A stretch of 64,000 nucleotides of DNA from an uncultured Bacilli bacterium (GTDB taxonomy: Bacteria; Bacillota_I; Bacilli_A; RF39; UBA660), in the NCBI GenBank assembly GCA_934098705.1, contig CAKOPC010000001.1:186001-250000 (forward strand), in the 5' to 3' direction. The notes below the pieces were generated by a model. It did no database searches. It had not been told where the DNA came from and was given only the letters and a program-made list of their open reading frames with translations. The translations under genes were made by a program, and so were the position numbers. Shown here one piece after another: positions 52,508-60,693 of this stretch (its first letter is position 1; each line of letters starts with the position of its first letter).

Positions 52508-53419
52508 CTACATCCTATCAAATGTTATATTTTTTATCTTACCTTGTTTTAAATCATTAATTACTAAATCAGTAACTCTATCATAATTTATAAGACCACC
52601 ACGTTCTAAAAAGCCATATTTTTTTCCAATTATATCATATACTGATACTATATCACTTACATCATCTACATTATATCTTTCTTTTAATATGTCTTTATAA
52701 TATTTATACAAGGTATTTATTATATACAAACATATATCTTCTTTTATTAATATTTCTTCTTTTATAGCAGTTGTTGCAGCAAGATTATATGCTACTGTAT
52801 CTTGTTCTAATTTAGGCCATAAAATACCTGGAGAATCAAGTAACTCTATATTTTTTAAAACCCTTATCCAGTTTAGATTCTTAGTAACACCTGGCATATT
52901 TTTAGAACTAGCTACTTTTTTACCTACTATTTTATTAATTAATGTTGATTTACCTACATTAGGTATTCCAATAACAAGAGCCCTTATATTTTTCTTTGTT
53001 ATACCTTTATTTTGTAACTTTTCATATTTTTCTTTTAGTAATTCATTACTTACATCATAAAGATCATCAAATTTGGTCTTTGTATTTAAATCATACTTAA
53101 GTACTCTATAACCTTTGTCTTCATAAAATTTAACAAACTTTTCTGTTTCACTTTTATCACACAAATCATACTTTGTCATAATTAAAATACGTGGTTTATT
53201 ACCTATAATATCATCAATATCTTGTATTTTAGAACTAAAAGGTATTCTTGCATCAATAACTTCATATATAATGTCTATTAAATTTATATTTTCTTTTATA
53301 AGTCTTTTTGTTTTTGCCATATGACCTGGATACCAGTTGATACTCGTAGATGGTAAACTTTTTGTATTTTCGTTCATTTTTTTATTTTTTCTCATTTCTC
53401 TTTTTTGGTACATATCCAT
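52508..53419 (-). CDS. rbgA: ribosome biogenesis GTPase RbgA (YlqF) with N-terminal extension
   Basis: Circularly permuted GTPase needed for late 50S assembly. Domain order G4 (TKYDLCD)-G5-G1 (GIPNVGKSTLINKI)-G2 (PGVTKN)-G3 (DSPGILWP), then a C-terminal helical domain. The hallmark INWYPGHMAKTKR occurs at about residue 27, whereas homologues begin almost there; the first 26 residues (MDMYQKREMRKNKKMNEN...) are an addition whose start codon and ribosome-binding site lie inside the end of rhuM (TAATG overlap). Near-copies of this extension occur at 55706-55840 and 57009-57098, so the 5' end has probably been replaced by recombination with the rhuM island. Confidence 0.93.
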   Translation of the reverse strand: MDMYQKREMRKNKKMNENTKSLPSTSINWYPGHMAKTKRLIKENINLIDIIYEVIDARIPFSSKIQDIDDIIGNKPRILIMTKYDLCDKSETEKFVKFYEDKGYRVLKYDLNTKTKFDDLYDVSNELLKEKYEKLQNKGITKKNIRALVIGIPNVGKSTLINKIVGKKVASSKNMPGVTKNLNWIRVLKNIELLDSPGILWPKLEQDTVAYNLAATTAIKEEILIKEDICLYIINTLYKYYKDILKERYNVDDVSDIVSVYDIIGKKYGFLERGGLINYDRVTDLVINDLKQGKIKNITFDRM

Positions 53420-53611
53420 TATTTATCACTTCCATTCTCTATCATTCTTGTTTCATTTAAAAAATTGTCAAAGTCTGATTTATATAATTTATCTTGTTTA
53501 ACTTTAAATTTATCATACTCTTTATAAGCTAATTCTTTTGCTACACTTGCCGATATTTTCCCTGCACTGTGTAATATTTCTTTACCATTAAATTGCAAAA
53601 ATGCATTCAAT
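53349..53611 (-). repeat. ~263-bp repeat (rhuM 3' end plus rbgA 5' end), copy 1
   Basis: Nearly identical to 57028-57291 (a few substitutions and one inserted base by eye). It spans the last ~60 codons of rhuM and the first ~25 codons of rbgA. Confidence 0.85.
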
Positions 53612-54441
53612 TTTTCTATCCAATCTTTCATAGTCATCGCATTATGATTTTCTGCTTGTAATTCTGCATAGTCTAAATACATTGTTACTATTCTATTCAA
53701 ATCTTTTAATTCCTTTTCATTTAAATAGTTTTTTGCAATGTCCACATCATATTTATAGATTGGTCCATCAGGAGAATTTTTCCAATTGGTTAATCCCATA
53801 TTCTCTTTTTCTGAATCAACTCTGTTATATATTATTTCAGCTGCAGTATTACCAGTTGTTGCATAATGTAATTTATTTTGAACTGTTTTAAAAAATTCTT
53901 TTGTTATTTCTGAATCTTTATCATAATCAACACTACAAGAAGAATATATATCGGTTATTTTTTGATAAAATCTTCTCTCGCTTGAACGAATGTTTCTAAT
54001 TCTTTCAAGTGTTTCTTCAAAATAATCCTCGCCAAATATGTAATTAGGATTTTTTAATCTTTCATCATCCATAACTACACCTTTTATCATATATTCTTTT
54101 AATATTTTAGTAGCCCAAATTCTAAAGTTGGTTGCTTTTTTTGAATTTACTCTATATCCAACTGCAATAATCATATCAAGGTTATATATCTTTACAGGTT
54201 TTTTAGAATTATCAACGTCGGTTTTTCCGACGGTATTATTTTCATCAAGTTCACCACTATTTAATATATTATTAATATGTTCTGTTATTGTGCTTCTTCC
54301 TACACCAAACAATTCTGCAATTAAATTTTGAGTAAGCCATATGTCATTTTTTATTAACATTACACTAACCTTAATATCATTGTTTGAATCTCTATATATT
54401 AAAAAGTCATGATTCGTTATTTGTAAGTTTTTATTGTCCAT
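53419..54441 (-). CDS. rhuM: RhuM family protein, copy 1 (intact)
   Basis: A 340-residue RhuM (virulence_RhuM) protein. The N-terminal half has IWLTQNLIAELFGVGRSTITEHINNIL, a DNA-binding-like helix-turn-helix, then KIYNLDMIIAVGYRVNSKKATNFRIWATKILKEY; the C-terminal half has SSERRFYQKITDIYSS, LHYATTGNTAAEIIYNRVDSEK and GLTNWKN, related to the Fic/death-on-curing style helical segments. The family is common in mobile islands and beside restriction systems; biochemical function is not known to me. AAAGGAG precedes the ATG. It overlaps rbgA by one base. Confidence 0.85.
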   Translation of the reverse strand: MDNKNLQITNHDFLIYRDSNNDIKVSVMLIKNDIWLTQNLIAELFGVGRSTITEHINNILNSGELDENNTVGKTDVDNSKKPVKIYNLDMIIAVGYRVNSKKATNFRIWATKILKEYMIKGVVMDDERLKNPNYIFGEDYFEETLERIRNIRSSERRFYQKITDIYSSCSVDYDKDSEITKEFFKTVQNKLHYATTGNTAAEIIYNRVDSEKENMGLTNWKNSPDGPIYKYDVDIAKNYLNEKELKDLNRIVTMYLDYAELQAENHNAMTMKDWIEKLNAFLQFNGKEILHSAGKISASVAKELAYKEYDKFKVKQDKLYKSDFDNFLNETRMIENGSDK

Positions 54442-54468
54442 TTATTATTCTCCTTTCTTTTAAATTTT

Positions 54469-55040
54469 TTATTTAATATCAATTTTAATATTTTTATTCT
54501 TATCAATATAAATACATTTTACTTTATTTTCTAATTCTAATCTAGTAATATTAGATAAATTTAATTTTTCATTTATAGTTTCAATTAGCTTATTTTCACT
54601 AATAGATTTATTATTTTCACAAGTTTTATTTCTATAGTAGTTAGAGCAATAGTAATAAACTCTTTCTTTTGAAGTTCGTTTTATCATATTACCACCACAA
54701 CATTTGCACTTTAAAAAGCCAGATAAAATACCTATACTTCCATCTTTATTTACTTTAGCTTGTCTATTTAAAATATCTTGCACTTTATCAAATTTTTCTT
54801 TACTTATAATTGCTTCGTGATGATTAGGAGTTATAATCCAATTTTCCTTTTCTAATTGAATTTGTTTGTTAACTCTATAATTTAATTTTCTTCTCTTGCC
54901 CTGAAGTAATGTTCCTGTATAATTTTCGTTTTTCAATATTGTGTTTACCATTTCAGGATTCCATTTTTTCATAACTGATACATCTTCATTCATATTATCT
55001 AAAATATCTTCTCTATATCTTAATTTTTTTTTAAATATCA
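54469..55040 (-). pseudogene. 3' fragment of a large serine recombinase
   Basis: About 190 codons encode the second half of a site-specific serine recombinase: WNPEMVNTILKNENYTGTLLQGKRRKL (recombinase domain), HEAIISKEKFDKVQDILNRQ, and the zinc ribbon CKCCGGNM...YYYCSNYYRNKTCENN, ending in a short C-terminal helix. The N-terminal catalytic domain with its Ser is missing; the frame runs upstream only into sequence that is dinD in another phase, joined through a run of nine A. It is therefore a broken gene, evidence of a former integrative element here. Confidence 0.8.
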
Positions 55041-55582
55041 TCAGCAATTTCGCCGTTATATAATCCTTTATATCCAGCATTATAAAATTCTGCCATATTT
55101 TTAACACCAGCTGCTGAAGCAACTTTTTGAAGAGTATAGTTACCTTGTCTTGTTAATTTTCTTTGATAAAATCTTTTTTCATCGTCCGATAAAGAATCAT
55201 ATTCTTGTTCAGTTATTTCTTGTTTTCTTGTTTGAATAGCAAAATATGTTTGTCATAAGGCAACAACTTCTTTACTTGGATCAGCATTTTGAACTATCAA
55301 ATAACATATGTATCTTGATAATTTATAATCTTGTATATTAGCAATAGCATTATTGTTTCTTTTTGACAACTTGTTGACCTCAACAAGTTGTTCATCTATA
55401 TTAAACCCAGAATTTTTACAAGCATCTTTTGCTTTATTTAAAACCTTTAAGAAGTTTCTCCAGTCTTTATACTCTAAAACTTTTGAGAGTTCTCTAGCAT
55501 ACCAATATTCATTTTCATATTCATCCATATGTTTAATATTTTCAAAAATATTATTAGTATATCTATCTACAATTTTCTTCAT
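55031..55582 (-). pseudogene. dinD: broken dinD-like gene (internal TGA, 3' truncation)
   Basis: From the ATG at 55582 (AAGGAGGT upstream) the frame reads FENIKHMDEYENEYWYARELSKVLEY, FLKVLNKAKDACKNSGFN, YKLSRYICYLIVQNADPSKEVVAL, then TGA at 55253-55255, and continues in the same frame QTYFAIQTRKQEITEQEYD...EKRFYQRKLTRQGNYTLQ...GYKGLYNG to a TAA at 55031. This is the DinD (DNA-damage-inducible protein D) family. DinD homologues read ...ALGQTYFA here, so TGA likely replaced GGA. The normal C-terminus is lost where recombinase sequence begins. TGA is a stop in this genome, so only a 109-residue piece would be made. Confidence 0.85.
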
Positions 55583-55601
55583 TACTACCTCCTTATTTAT
55601 T

Positions 55602-55627
55602 GCTTCATATAAAAGTTTCCCATAAGT
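55602..55627. repeat. short direct repeat, copy 1 (5' of dinD)
   Basis: GCTTCATA, a few bases, then AAGTTTCCCATAAGT; the same two blocks recur at 55717-55741. It may mark a recombination junction. Confidence 0.5.
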
Positions 55628-55705
55628 CGTTATTACCTCTATTTTATTTAAAATAACTATCATTTTCCAGTTATAAAATGTAAAAAGGAATAAGACTAAA
55701 AGACT

Positions 55706-55840
55706 TTATTTATAAGGCTTCATAGGAAGTTTCCCATAAGTAGGTTTATACCAGTTAATATTCATTTGATTTTGTGTTTCTTTTTTATTTTCACTATTTT
55801 TCATTTTTTGTCTTTTTTTTCTTTTTTGATACATTTCCAT
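55706..55840 (-). pseudogene. rbgA 5'-end copy b (44 codons)
   Basis: An ORF with a good ribosome-binding site (AAGGAAGTG) directly downstream of rhuM copy 2 encodes MEMYQKRKKRQKMKNSENKK...MNINWYKPTYGK, which matches the start of rbgA (MDMYQKREMRKNKK...SINWYPGHM) up to INWY and then diverges into sequence also present upstream of dinD. It cannot make a GTPase. It looks like the left-over end of an rbgA gene or an attachment-site scar. Confidence 0.75.
55717..55741. repeat. short direct repeat, copy 2 (end of rbgA fragment b)
   Basis: Same blocks as 55602-55627. It begins right after the point where rbgA similarity stops. Confidence 0.5.
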
Positions 55841-55853
55841 TTAAAGCACTTCC

Positions 55854-56858
55854 TTATTCATTATCATTACTTTCATTTAAATATTTATTATAAAATTCAT
55901 CCATTGAAGAAATGTATTTTTGATCTTGTATAACCCTAAATTTTTCATATTCTTTTTCAGCTTTTTCTACTGCTTCTTTATGGGATATACCGCCACTATT
56001 ATTTAATACTTCTTTTCTTCTAAACTTTAATAAATCATCAGTAGCATTTATCCAATCTTTCATTGTCATAACATGTCTTTGTTTTGCTTCATCTTCAGCA
56101 AATACTAAAAATATATTTGTTAAATCTTTTAAATTATTCATTTCTTCTTCGCTTAAATAATTTTTTGCAATAACTACATCATATTTATATATTAAACCAT
56201 CAGGAGAATTTTTCCAATTAGTTAGTCCCATATGTTCTTTTTTTGAATTTACTCTTTTATATATTAATTCAGCAGCAGTATGTCCACTTATAGCATAATG
56301 CAACTTATTTTGAACTATTTTAAAAAAAGTGTACGCCTCTTCTGACTTTGGATTATAATCAGTTGAAGTAGTAATAAATAAATCAGTAATTTTTTGGTAT
56401 GCCATTCTTTCGCTAACTCTAATTGTTTTGATACGTTCTAATAATTCATTAAAATATTTTGTATCATATTTATTTCCATTTATAAAACGTTCATCATTTA
56501 ATGCAAAACCTTTAGTCATATATTCTTTTAATATTTTTGTTGCCCATATTCTAAATTCTGTTGCTTTTTTAGAATTAATTCTATAACCCACAGCAATTAT
56601 AGCATCAAGACTATAAACTTCAGTATTATAATTTTTTCCGTCAGTTGCAGTTATTTCCGTTTTGGAAACAACTGAATTTTTATCTAATTCATTTTCTTCA
56701 AATATATTTTTTAAATGTTTTGATATTGCTGGTACACCAACATTGAAAACTTTTGACATACCTTTTTGTGATAACCATAAAGTTTCATCTTTATAAATAG
56801 CATCTACTATGATATTTCCTTCACTATTTTTATATATAATTAATTTATTATCTTCCAT
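55854..56858 (-). CDS. rhuM: RhuM family protein, copy 2 (intact)
   Basis: A 334-residue RhuM protein from the ATG at 56858 (AAAGGGGATT upstream; an earlier methionine 36 bases upstream has no site). It shares the whole layout with copy 1: LWLSQKGMSKVFNVGVPAISKHLKNIF, YSLDAIIAVGYRINSKKATEFRIWATKILKEYM, SERMAYQKITDLF, LHYAISGHTAAELIYKRVNSKKEHMGLTNWKNSPDG, but is clearly divergent, so it is an older paralogue or separate acquisition. It is followed by rbgA fragment b with 13 bases between. Confidence 0.85.
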   Translation of the reverse strand: MEDNKLIIYKNSEGNIIVDAIYKDETLWLSQKGMSKVFNVGVPAISKHLKNIFEENELDKNSVVSKTEITATDGKNYNTEVYSLDAIIAVGYRINSKKATEFRIWATKILKEYMTKGFALNDERFINGNKYDTKYFNELLERIKTIRVSERMAYQKITDLFITTSTDYNPKSEEAYTFFKIVQNKLHYAISGHTAAELIYKRVNSKKEHMGLTNWKNSPDGLIYKYDVVIAKNYLSEEEMNNLKDLTNIFLVFAEDEAKQRHVMTMKDWINATDDLLKFRRKEVLNNSGGISHKEAVEKAEKEYEKFRVIQDQKYISSMDEFYNKYLNESNDNE

Positions 56859-57008
56859 TAATAATCCCCTTTCCTTTAATTTTTCATAAGTCATACACTT
56901 ATCAATTTAAATTAAAATTTATTAAAAAATGTCCCAAATGTAAAAAACATTTAGTAAAAATTCCTTTTATTTTCAAGGATTTAATAGTGTTTTTTTATAA
57001 CTCCCCAC

Positions 57009-57098
57009 TTAACAGTTGATTTCCGTTGATGGTAAACTTTTTGTATTTTCGTTCATTTTTTTATTTTTTCTCATTTCTCTTTTTTGATACATATCCAT
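57009..57098 (-). pseudogene. rbgA 5'-end copy c (29 codons)
   Basis: The ORF starts at the TAATG overlap with the end of rhuM copy 3 and encodes MDMYQKREMRKNKKMNEN followed by TKSLPSTEINC, nearly identical to the first 27 residues of rbgA, then stops (TAA) exactly where INWYPGHM should continue. Similarity ends at the codons for ATCAACTG. It is part of the ~263-bp repeat shared with 53349-53611. Confidence 0.8.
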
Positions 57099-57291
57099 TA
57101 TTTATCACTTCCATTCTCTATCATTCTTGTTTCATTTAAAAAATTATCAAAGTCTGATTTATATAATTTATCTTGTTTAACTTTAAATTTATCATACTCT
57201 TTATAAGCTAATTCTTTTGCAACACTAACCGATATTTTCCCTCGCATTGTGTAATATTTTTTTACCATTAAATTGCAAAAATGCATTCAAT
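57028..57291 (-). repeat. ~264-bp repeat (rhuM 3' end plus rbgA 5' end), copy 2
   Basis: Second copy of 53349-53611. An extra base near 57243 shifts the rhuM frame in this copy. Confidence 0.85.
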
Positions 57292-57577
57292 GTCAACATC
57301 GTATTTATAGATTGGTCCATCAAGAGAATTTTTCCAATTGGTTAGTCCTATATGTTCTTTTTCTAAATTTACTCTTTTATATATTAATTCAGCAGTAGTA
57401 TGTCCACTTATAGCATAATGTAATTTATTTTTAACTGTTTTAAAAAATTCTTTTGTTATTTCTAAATCTTTATCATAATCAACACTACAAGAAGAATATA
57501 TATCGGTTATTTTTTGATAAAATCTTTTTTCATCATCTAATAATGAATCATATTCTTGCTCTATTATTTCTTTTTTT
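57098..57577 (-). pseudogene. RhuM copy 3: dinD-rhuM chimera with internal deletion and frameshift
   Basis: Reading leftwards from 57577: EIIEQEYDSLLDDEKRFYQ is dinD sequence; at the shared stretch AGATTTTATCAAA it switches to rhuM (KITDIYSSCSVDYDKD...LHYAISGHTAAELIYKRV...YKYDVDI). At about 57290 some 70 codons of rhuM are missing (joined at ATTG), followed by a one-base insertion and the normal C-terminus KELAYKEYDKFKVKQDKLYKSDFDNFL. No start codon is evident. Both junctions fall on short identical sequences, as in illegitimate recombination. Confidence 0.8.
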
Positions 57578-57636
57578 TAAAATTTTACCAGTATAAATAT
57601 TACCAATACTACTTAAATATAATTTCACAACTAAAA

Positions 57637-58686
57637 CTATTTTTTATTTACAAAAAAATTATTAAAGGCAAATGATATAATTTTTTTAAAAATAGTACAC
57701 CCTATATTAAATACACAAAACAAAGTAATTTTTAAATAAAATATTTTTTGTAAAAATCTTATAAATAAAAATTTAAATTTTAATTTTTTTAAAAACTTTT
57801 CATAAATTTTATTATTTTTATTTTTTATTGCCAGACTTACATACCTTCCTGTTGTTAAAGCATATCTAAGTCCTGACAATGTTAAAGGATCACAAGCACC
57901 AACAGCATCCCCAACTAAAAAAACATTATTATTAATAACTCCATTTTTTATTCCAATAGGAGTAAATGCACCCCTTAAATTTTCTTTAAAATAAGGAAGT
58001 TTAAGAGAAGTTAAAAACTCTTTCATTTTATCATTATAATTAACATTTTTATCAAAAACATCAGTAAAACCAACATTAACTATATTATTATATGAGCTTA
58101 CCCAAGCATAACCATTCTTTGTTATACCAAAATGTATATCTATCTTATTAGGCATTTCATATGGAAAAACAACTTGCATAGCTATATTTTTGGCTTTTTC
58201 TTGCTTATATTTTTCACTATAACCACAACTTCCATCTGCAAAAACTAAGCAATCATAAAACACCTTATAACCATTACTTAAAATAACATTATTTTTATTT
58301 ACTTGATGTTCTTTTATTGTTACACCATCAAATACCTTAACACCCTTACTTCTTAAAAGTTTATAAAAATTAAAATCAAGTTCCACTCTATCAATATTTT
58401 TATTAGTATACAAAAACTTATTTTTTATATTTTGTCTCATCTTTAATTTGTAATATATATTAAAATCCTTTATTAAAGAATAATTACATGTTCCAAACTT
58501 TAATCCAAGTTTCTCATACTCTCTCTTAGTTTTAGAAGTAATATACCCAGCACAACATTTATATCTTGGAATTTTATACTTTTCTATAATTAAAATATCA
58601 TTAATTCCATTATTTATAAGATTTAATGCAGTACTTATACCACTTGGTCCACATCCAATAATAACAACTTTATATTTTTTCTTCAT
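57637..58686 (-). CDS. FAD-dependent oxidoreductase, geranylgeranyl-reductase-like
   Basis: A 349-residue flavoprotein with the N-terminal dinucleotide motif VVIIGCGPSGISTALNLI, IPRYKCCAGYITSKT, LVFADGSCG and the late GDAVGACDPLTLSGLRYALTTGRY, the pattern of the geranylgeranyl reductase/PHBH superfamily. A hydrophobic, Lys-rich C-terminus (about 300-345) may contact the membrane. Family members reduce polyprenyl chains or hydroxylate aromatics; the substrate here is not predictable. GAGAGG precedes the ATG and it has its own promoter. Just outside the rhuM island. Confidence 0.82.
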   Translation of the reverse strand: MKKKYKVVIIGCGPSGISTALNLINNGINDILIIEKYKIPRYKCCAGYITSKTKREYEKLGLKFGTCNYSLIKDFNIYYKLKMRQNIKNKFLYTNKNIDRVELDFNFYKLLRSKGVKVFDGVTIKEHQVNKNNVILSNGYKVFYDCLVFADGSCGYSEKYKQEKAKNIAMQVVFPYEMPNKIDIHFGITKNGYAWVSSYNNIVNVGFTDVFDKNVNYNDKMKEFLTSLKLPYFKENLRGAFTPIGIKNGVINNNVFLVGDAVGACDPLTLSGLRYALTTGRYVSLAIKNKNNKIYEKFLKKLKFKFLFIRFLQKIFYLKITLFCVFNIGCTIFKKIISFAFNNFFVNKK

Positions 58687-58751
58687 GATAATAACCTCTC
58701 TTAAGATAGAACTTGTAAAAGGAAACCTACCCTATTTCCCTTTGCAGTATT

Positions 58752-58780
58752 AATATACCAAATGAAATAAAATAAGTCAA
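58752..58780 (-). promoter_or_regulatory. sigma-A-type promoter of the FAD oxidoreductase gene
   Basis: Minus-strand TTGACT (58775-58780), 17-base spacer, TATATT (58752-58757). The ~60-base leader has an imperfect hairpin (AAAGGGAAA with TTTCCTTTT) that could weaken or attenuate expression. The remaining sequence to 58915 shows nothing recognisable. Confidence 0.6.
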
Positions 58781-58915
58781 GCATAAATCGTACATTTGTT
58801 TGTGTTTCTTTAAAATGTTCTTTTTTATAAAAAACAATTTTTATAATTTTCAAAATCCTAAGCCCCACTATAAATATATAATAATAATATATACATATAA
58901 ACCTATAATAATGCT

Positions 58916-58963
58916 AAAACAAAAAGATTAACCTATCTATATATTTATTTTAGATTAATCTTT
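58916..58963 (-). terminator. terminator after the 78-residue protein gene
   Basis: On the minus strand AAAGATTAA pairs with TTAATCTTT across a long loop, followed by a T run. Confidence 0.6.
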
Positions 58964-58971
58964 ATCATATT

Positions 58972-59208
58972 CTATCTTAAATTTGTTTTATCTTTAAAAT
59001 ACTCTGGTACTTCTGCTTTTTTAAAATATTTTTCTTTCCAAGTATGTTCTTCAAAATTACCACCTATAGGTTTTACAGTAATAGTTTTATTTGCTTCATC
59101 TTTATTAGTTACAAAACCATATAAAACTTCATCAGACATATCTTGTAAATTAAGTTCTTCAACTGGTTCTACATAATCTCCAATATTTATTACATCTTTA
59201 TTTTCCAT
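58972..59208 (-). CDS. small acidic protein of unknown function
   Basis: A 78-residue acidic, soluble protein: MENKDVINIGDYVEPVEELNLQ, DEVLYGFVTNKDEANKTITVKPIGGNFEEHTWKEKYF. The middle part could be a small beta-barrel (GDYVEP...GFVT...TITVKPIGG). GGGAGGT gives a strong ribosome-binding site, so it is surely expressed. It lies 27 bases downstream of lepB. Family not recognised. Confidence 0.7.
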   Translation of the reverse strand: MENKDVINIGDYVEPVEELNLQDMSDEVLYGFVTNKDEANKTITVKPIGGNFEEHTWKEKYFKKAEVPEYFKDKTNLR

Positions 59209-59235
59209 AAGATTTACCTCCCTATATATATAATA

Positions 59236-59730
59236 TTACAATTTCCCAAATTTAGCAAATGGAAATAATACAAAACTTGCATGTCCTAATATATCTTTCT
59301 TTGGAAAACAACCAAAATATCTACTATCAAGCGAATCACCTCTATTATCTCCCATAACAAAATAGCACTCATCAGGAATTTTACCTTCATAAGTAAAATC
59401 TTTAGTTACTTCATCTAAATAATCTTCTTCTATCATTTTATCATTAATATATAAAATGCCATTTTCATATTTTAATGTTTCCCCAGGTAATCCAATAACT
59501 CTTTTTATAATTCTTTCTCCATGTGCTTTAACAACAACTATATCAAATCTTTTTATATCACTAAATCTATACTCAAACTTATTAAGTAAAAGTATTTCTC
59601 CGTTTTTCAAAGTATTTGCCATACTACTTCCCGATACTCTAACTGGTGTTACAACATAAGTTCTCATAAGAATTATAAATAATATAATTAATAAATAAGT
59701 TACAGCTTCTTTTTTATTTTCTTTATTCAT
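59236..59730 (-). CDS. lepB: signal peptidase I
   Basis: Membrane serine protease that removes signal peptides. About 164 residues: one N-terminal helix (VTYLLIILFIILMRTYVV), the catalytic Ser in RVSGSSMANTL, catalytic Lys in GERIIKRVIGLPGE, then YFVMGDNRGDSLDSRYFG. The ATG at 59730 fits family length, but no good ribosome-binding site precedes it; an alternative TTG start at 59751 overlaps nothing and has none either, so translation is probably coupled to rplS, which ends 2 bases before that TTG. Confidence 0.93.
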   Translation of the reverse strand: MNKENKKEAVTYLLIILFIILMRTYVVTPVRVSGSSMANTLKNGEILLLNKFEYRFSDIKRFDIVVVKAHGERIIKRVIGLPGETLKYENGILYINDKMIEEDYLDEVTKDFTYEGKIPDECYFVMGDNRGDSLDSRYFGCFPKKDILGHASFVLFPFAKFGKL

Positions 59731-59752
59731 AATAATATTTAAAAAGGACAAC

Positions 59753-60115
59753 TTAAGCTGTCTTATTTTGTCCTCTTTCTTTTGTTCTATATTGACCTTT
59801 ATAATCTTTTAAGAAATTCATCTTAGCACGTCTTGCTTTTCCTTTTCTTATAACAACTATATTTGCTATTTTTGGAGAATGTACTGGGAATATTCTTTCA
59901 ATTCCAACACCATAAGATTCTTTTCTAACTGTAAAAGTCTCACTTAAACCGCTACCACGGCGACCTACGACTACTCCTTCATAAGCTTGAATACGTTCTT
60001 TTTTACCTTCAATTATCTTATAATCAACACGAACTGTATTACCAACTCTAAAATCAGGAATATCGTTTCTTAATTGTTTAGCTGATATTCTATCAACCTT
60101 ATTCATAAAACTCAC
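59753..60115 (-). CDS. rplS: 50S ribosomal protein L19
   Basis: L19 sits at the 30S-50S interface. The 120-residue protein has DFRVGNTVRVDYKIIEGKKERIQAYEGVVVGRRGSGLSETFTVRK, FPVHSPKIANI and RAKMNFLKDYKG, the full L19 signature; the C-terminus TKERGQNKTA is slightly extended. GAGGTGAG precedes the ATG. It is read with lepB, and its own promoter separates it from the trmD group, although trmD-rplS order is classical. Confidence 0.97.
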   Translation of the reverse strand: MSFMNKVDRISAKQLRNDIPDFRVGNTVRVDYKIIEGKKERIQAYEGVVVGRRGSGLSETFTVRKESYGVGIERIFPVHSPKIANIVVIRKGKARRAKMNFLKDYKGQYRTKERGQNKTA

Positions 60116-60174
60116 CTCTATATATATTAATCAATCATGAATAGTAAAAGTCTCTCAGCGGATTGACATCACCA

Positions 60175-60203
60175 ATTATAGCATAACATTTTATATAATG
60201 CAA
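60175..60203 (-). promoter_or_regulatory. sigma-A-type promoter of rplS-lepB
   Basis: Minus-strand TTGCAT (60198-60203), 17-base spacer, perfect TATAAT (60175-60180). The ~50-base leader before the rplS ribosome-binding site may contain the short L19-leader element known in Bacillota, which I cannot confirm. Confidence 0.65.
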
Positions 60204-60210
60204 GAAATAT

Positions 60211-60678
60211 TTATCTACCCTTACCCTTTTTTGTGGTTTTTAAGCTATTTAACTCCTTCATTTTTAAAATATTTCTTCTAAGTTTAACCTCTTGTTCTAT
60301 AATATCAAGTTTCTTTTTTAAAGTTTTATACTTTTCAGCTTTCATATATTCTTTATATTTACTATCAATAAGTTGTCTAAACTTTTCTATCTCATTTAAT
60401 ACAAACCCAAGATTAGTATCCCCATCTCCATCTGTATCATTATATAAAGTAGTTAATAATTTAACTATTCTTTCAAGCTGTTTATTACACTTTTTATCAA
60501 TTAATTTTTCAATTAAAGATGGATTTATAACAACAACCTTAGACACATTTATCATATCACTATCTATCTTTTTATTTTTAGGACTAAATGATACCCCATT
60601 TATATTTTCATACTCTAAATACGTAATCGCACCACTTATCTGTTCTTTTGTTACAATAAATTTTTTTACTGTGCCCAT
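60211..60678 (-). CDS. unknown protein in the rimM-trmD operon
   Basis: A 155-residue soluble protein. N-terminal half: VKKFIVTKEQISGAITYLEYENINGVSF, KVVVINPSLIEKLIDKK; middle: NDTDGDGDTNLGFVLNEIEKFRQLI, which looks like a Ca-loop-like acidic turn followed by a helix; C-terminal half: a long basic coiled coil (YKEYMKAEKYKTLKKKLDIIEQEVKLR) and Lys-rich tail. I know no family. It follows trmD by 15 bases with GGAGG before the ATG, so it belongs to the same transcript. Confidence 0.7.
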   Translation of the reverse strand: MGTVKKFIVTKEQISGAITYLEYENINGVSFSPKNKKIDSDMINVSKVVVINPSLIEKLIDKKCNKQLERIVKLLTTLYNDTDGDGDTNLGFVLNEIEKFRQLIDSKYKEYMKAEKYKTLKKKLDIIEQEVKLRRNILKMKELNSLKTTKKGKGR

Positions 60679-60693
60679 ATAAAACCTCCATAA

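Noticed and set aside
54469..55122. Intact recombinase gene starting at 55122
   Set aside because: The first ~27 codons are dinD sequence in another phase and the catalytic N-terminal domain is missing.
53349..57291. CRISPR or phage-like repeat array
   Set aside because: The repeats are parts of genes (rhuM and rbgA ends), about 260 bp long, not evenly spaced, and no cas or phage structural gene is present.
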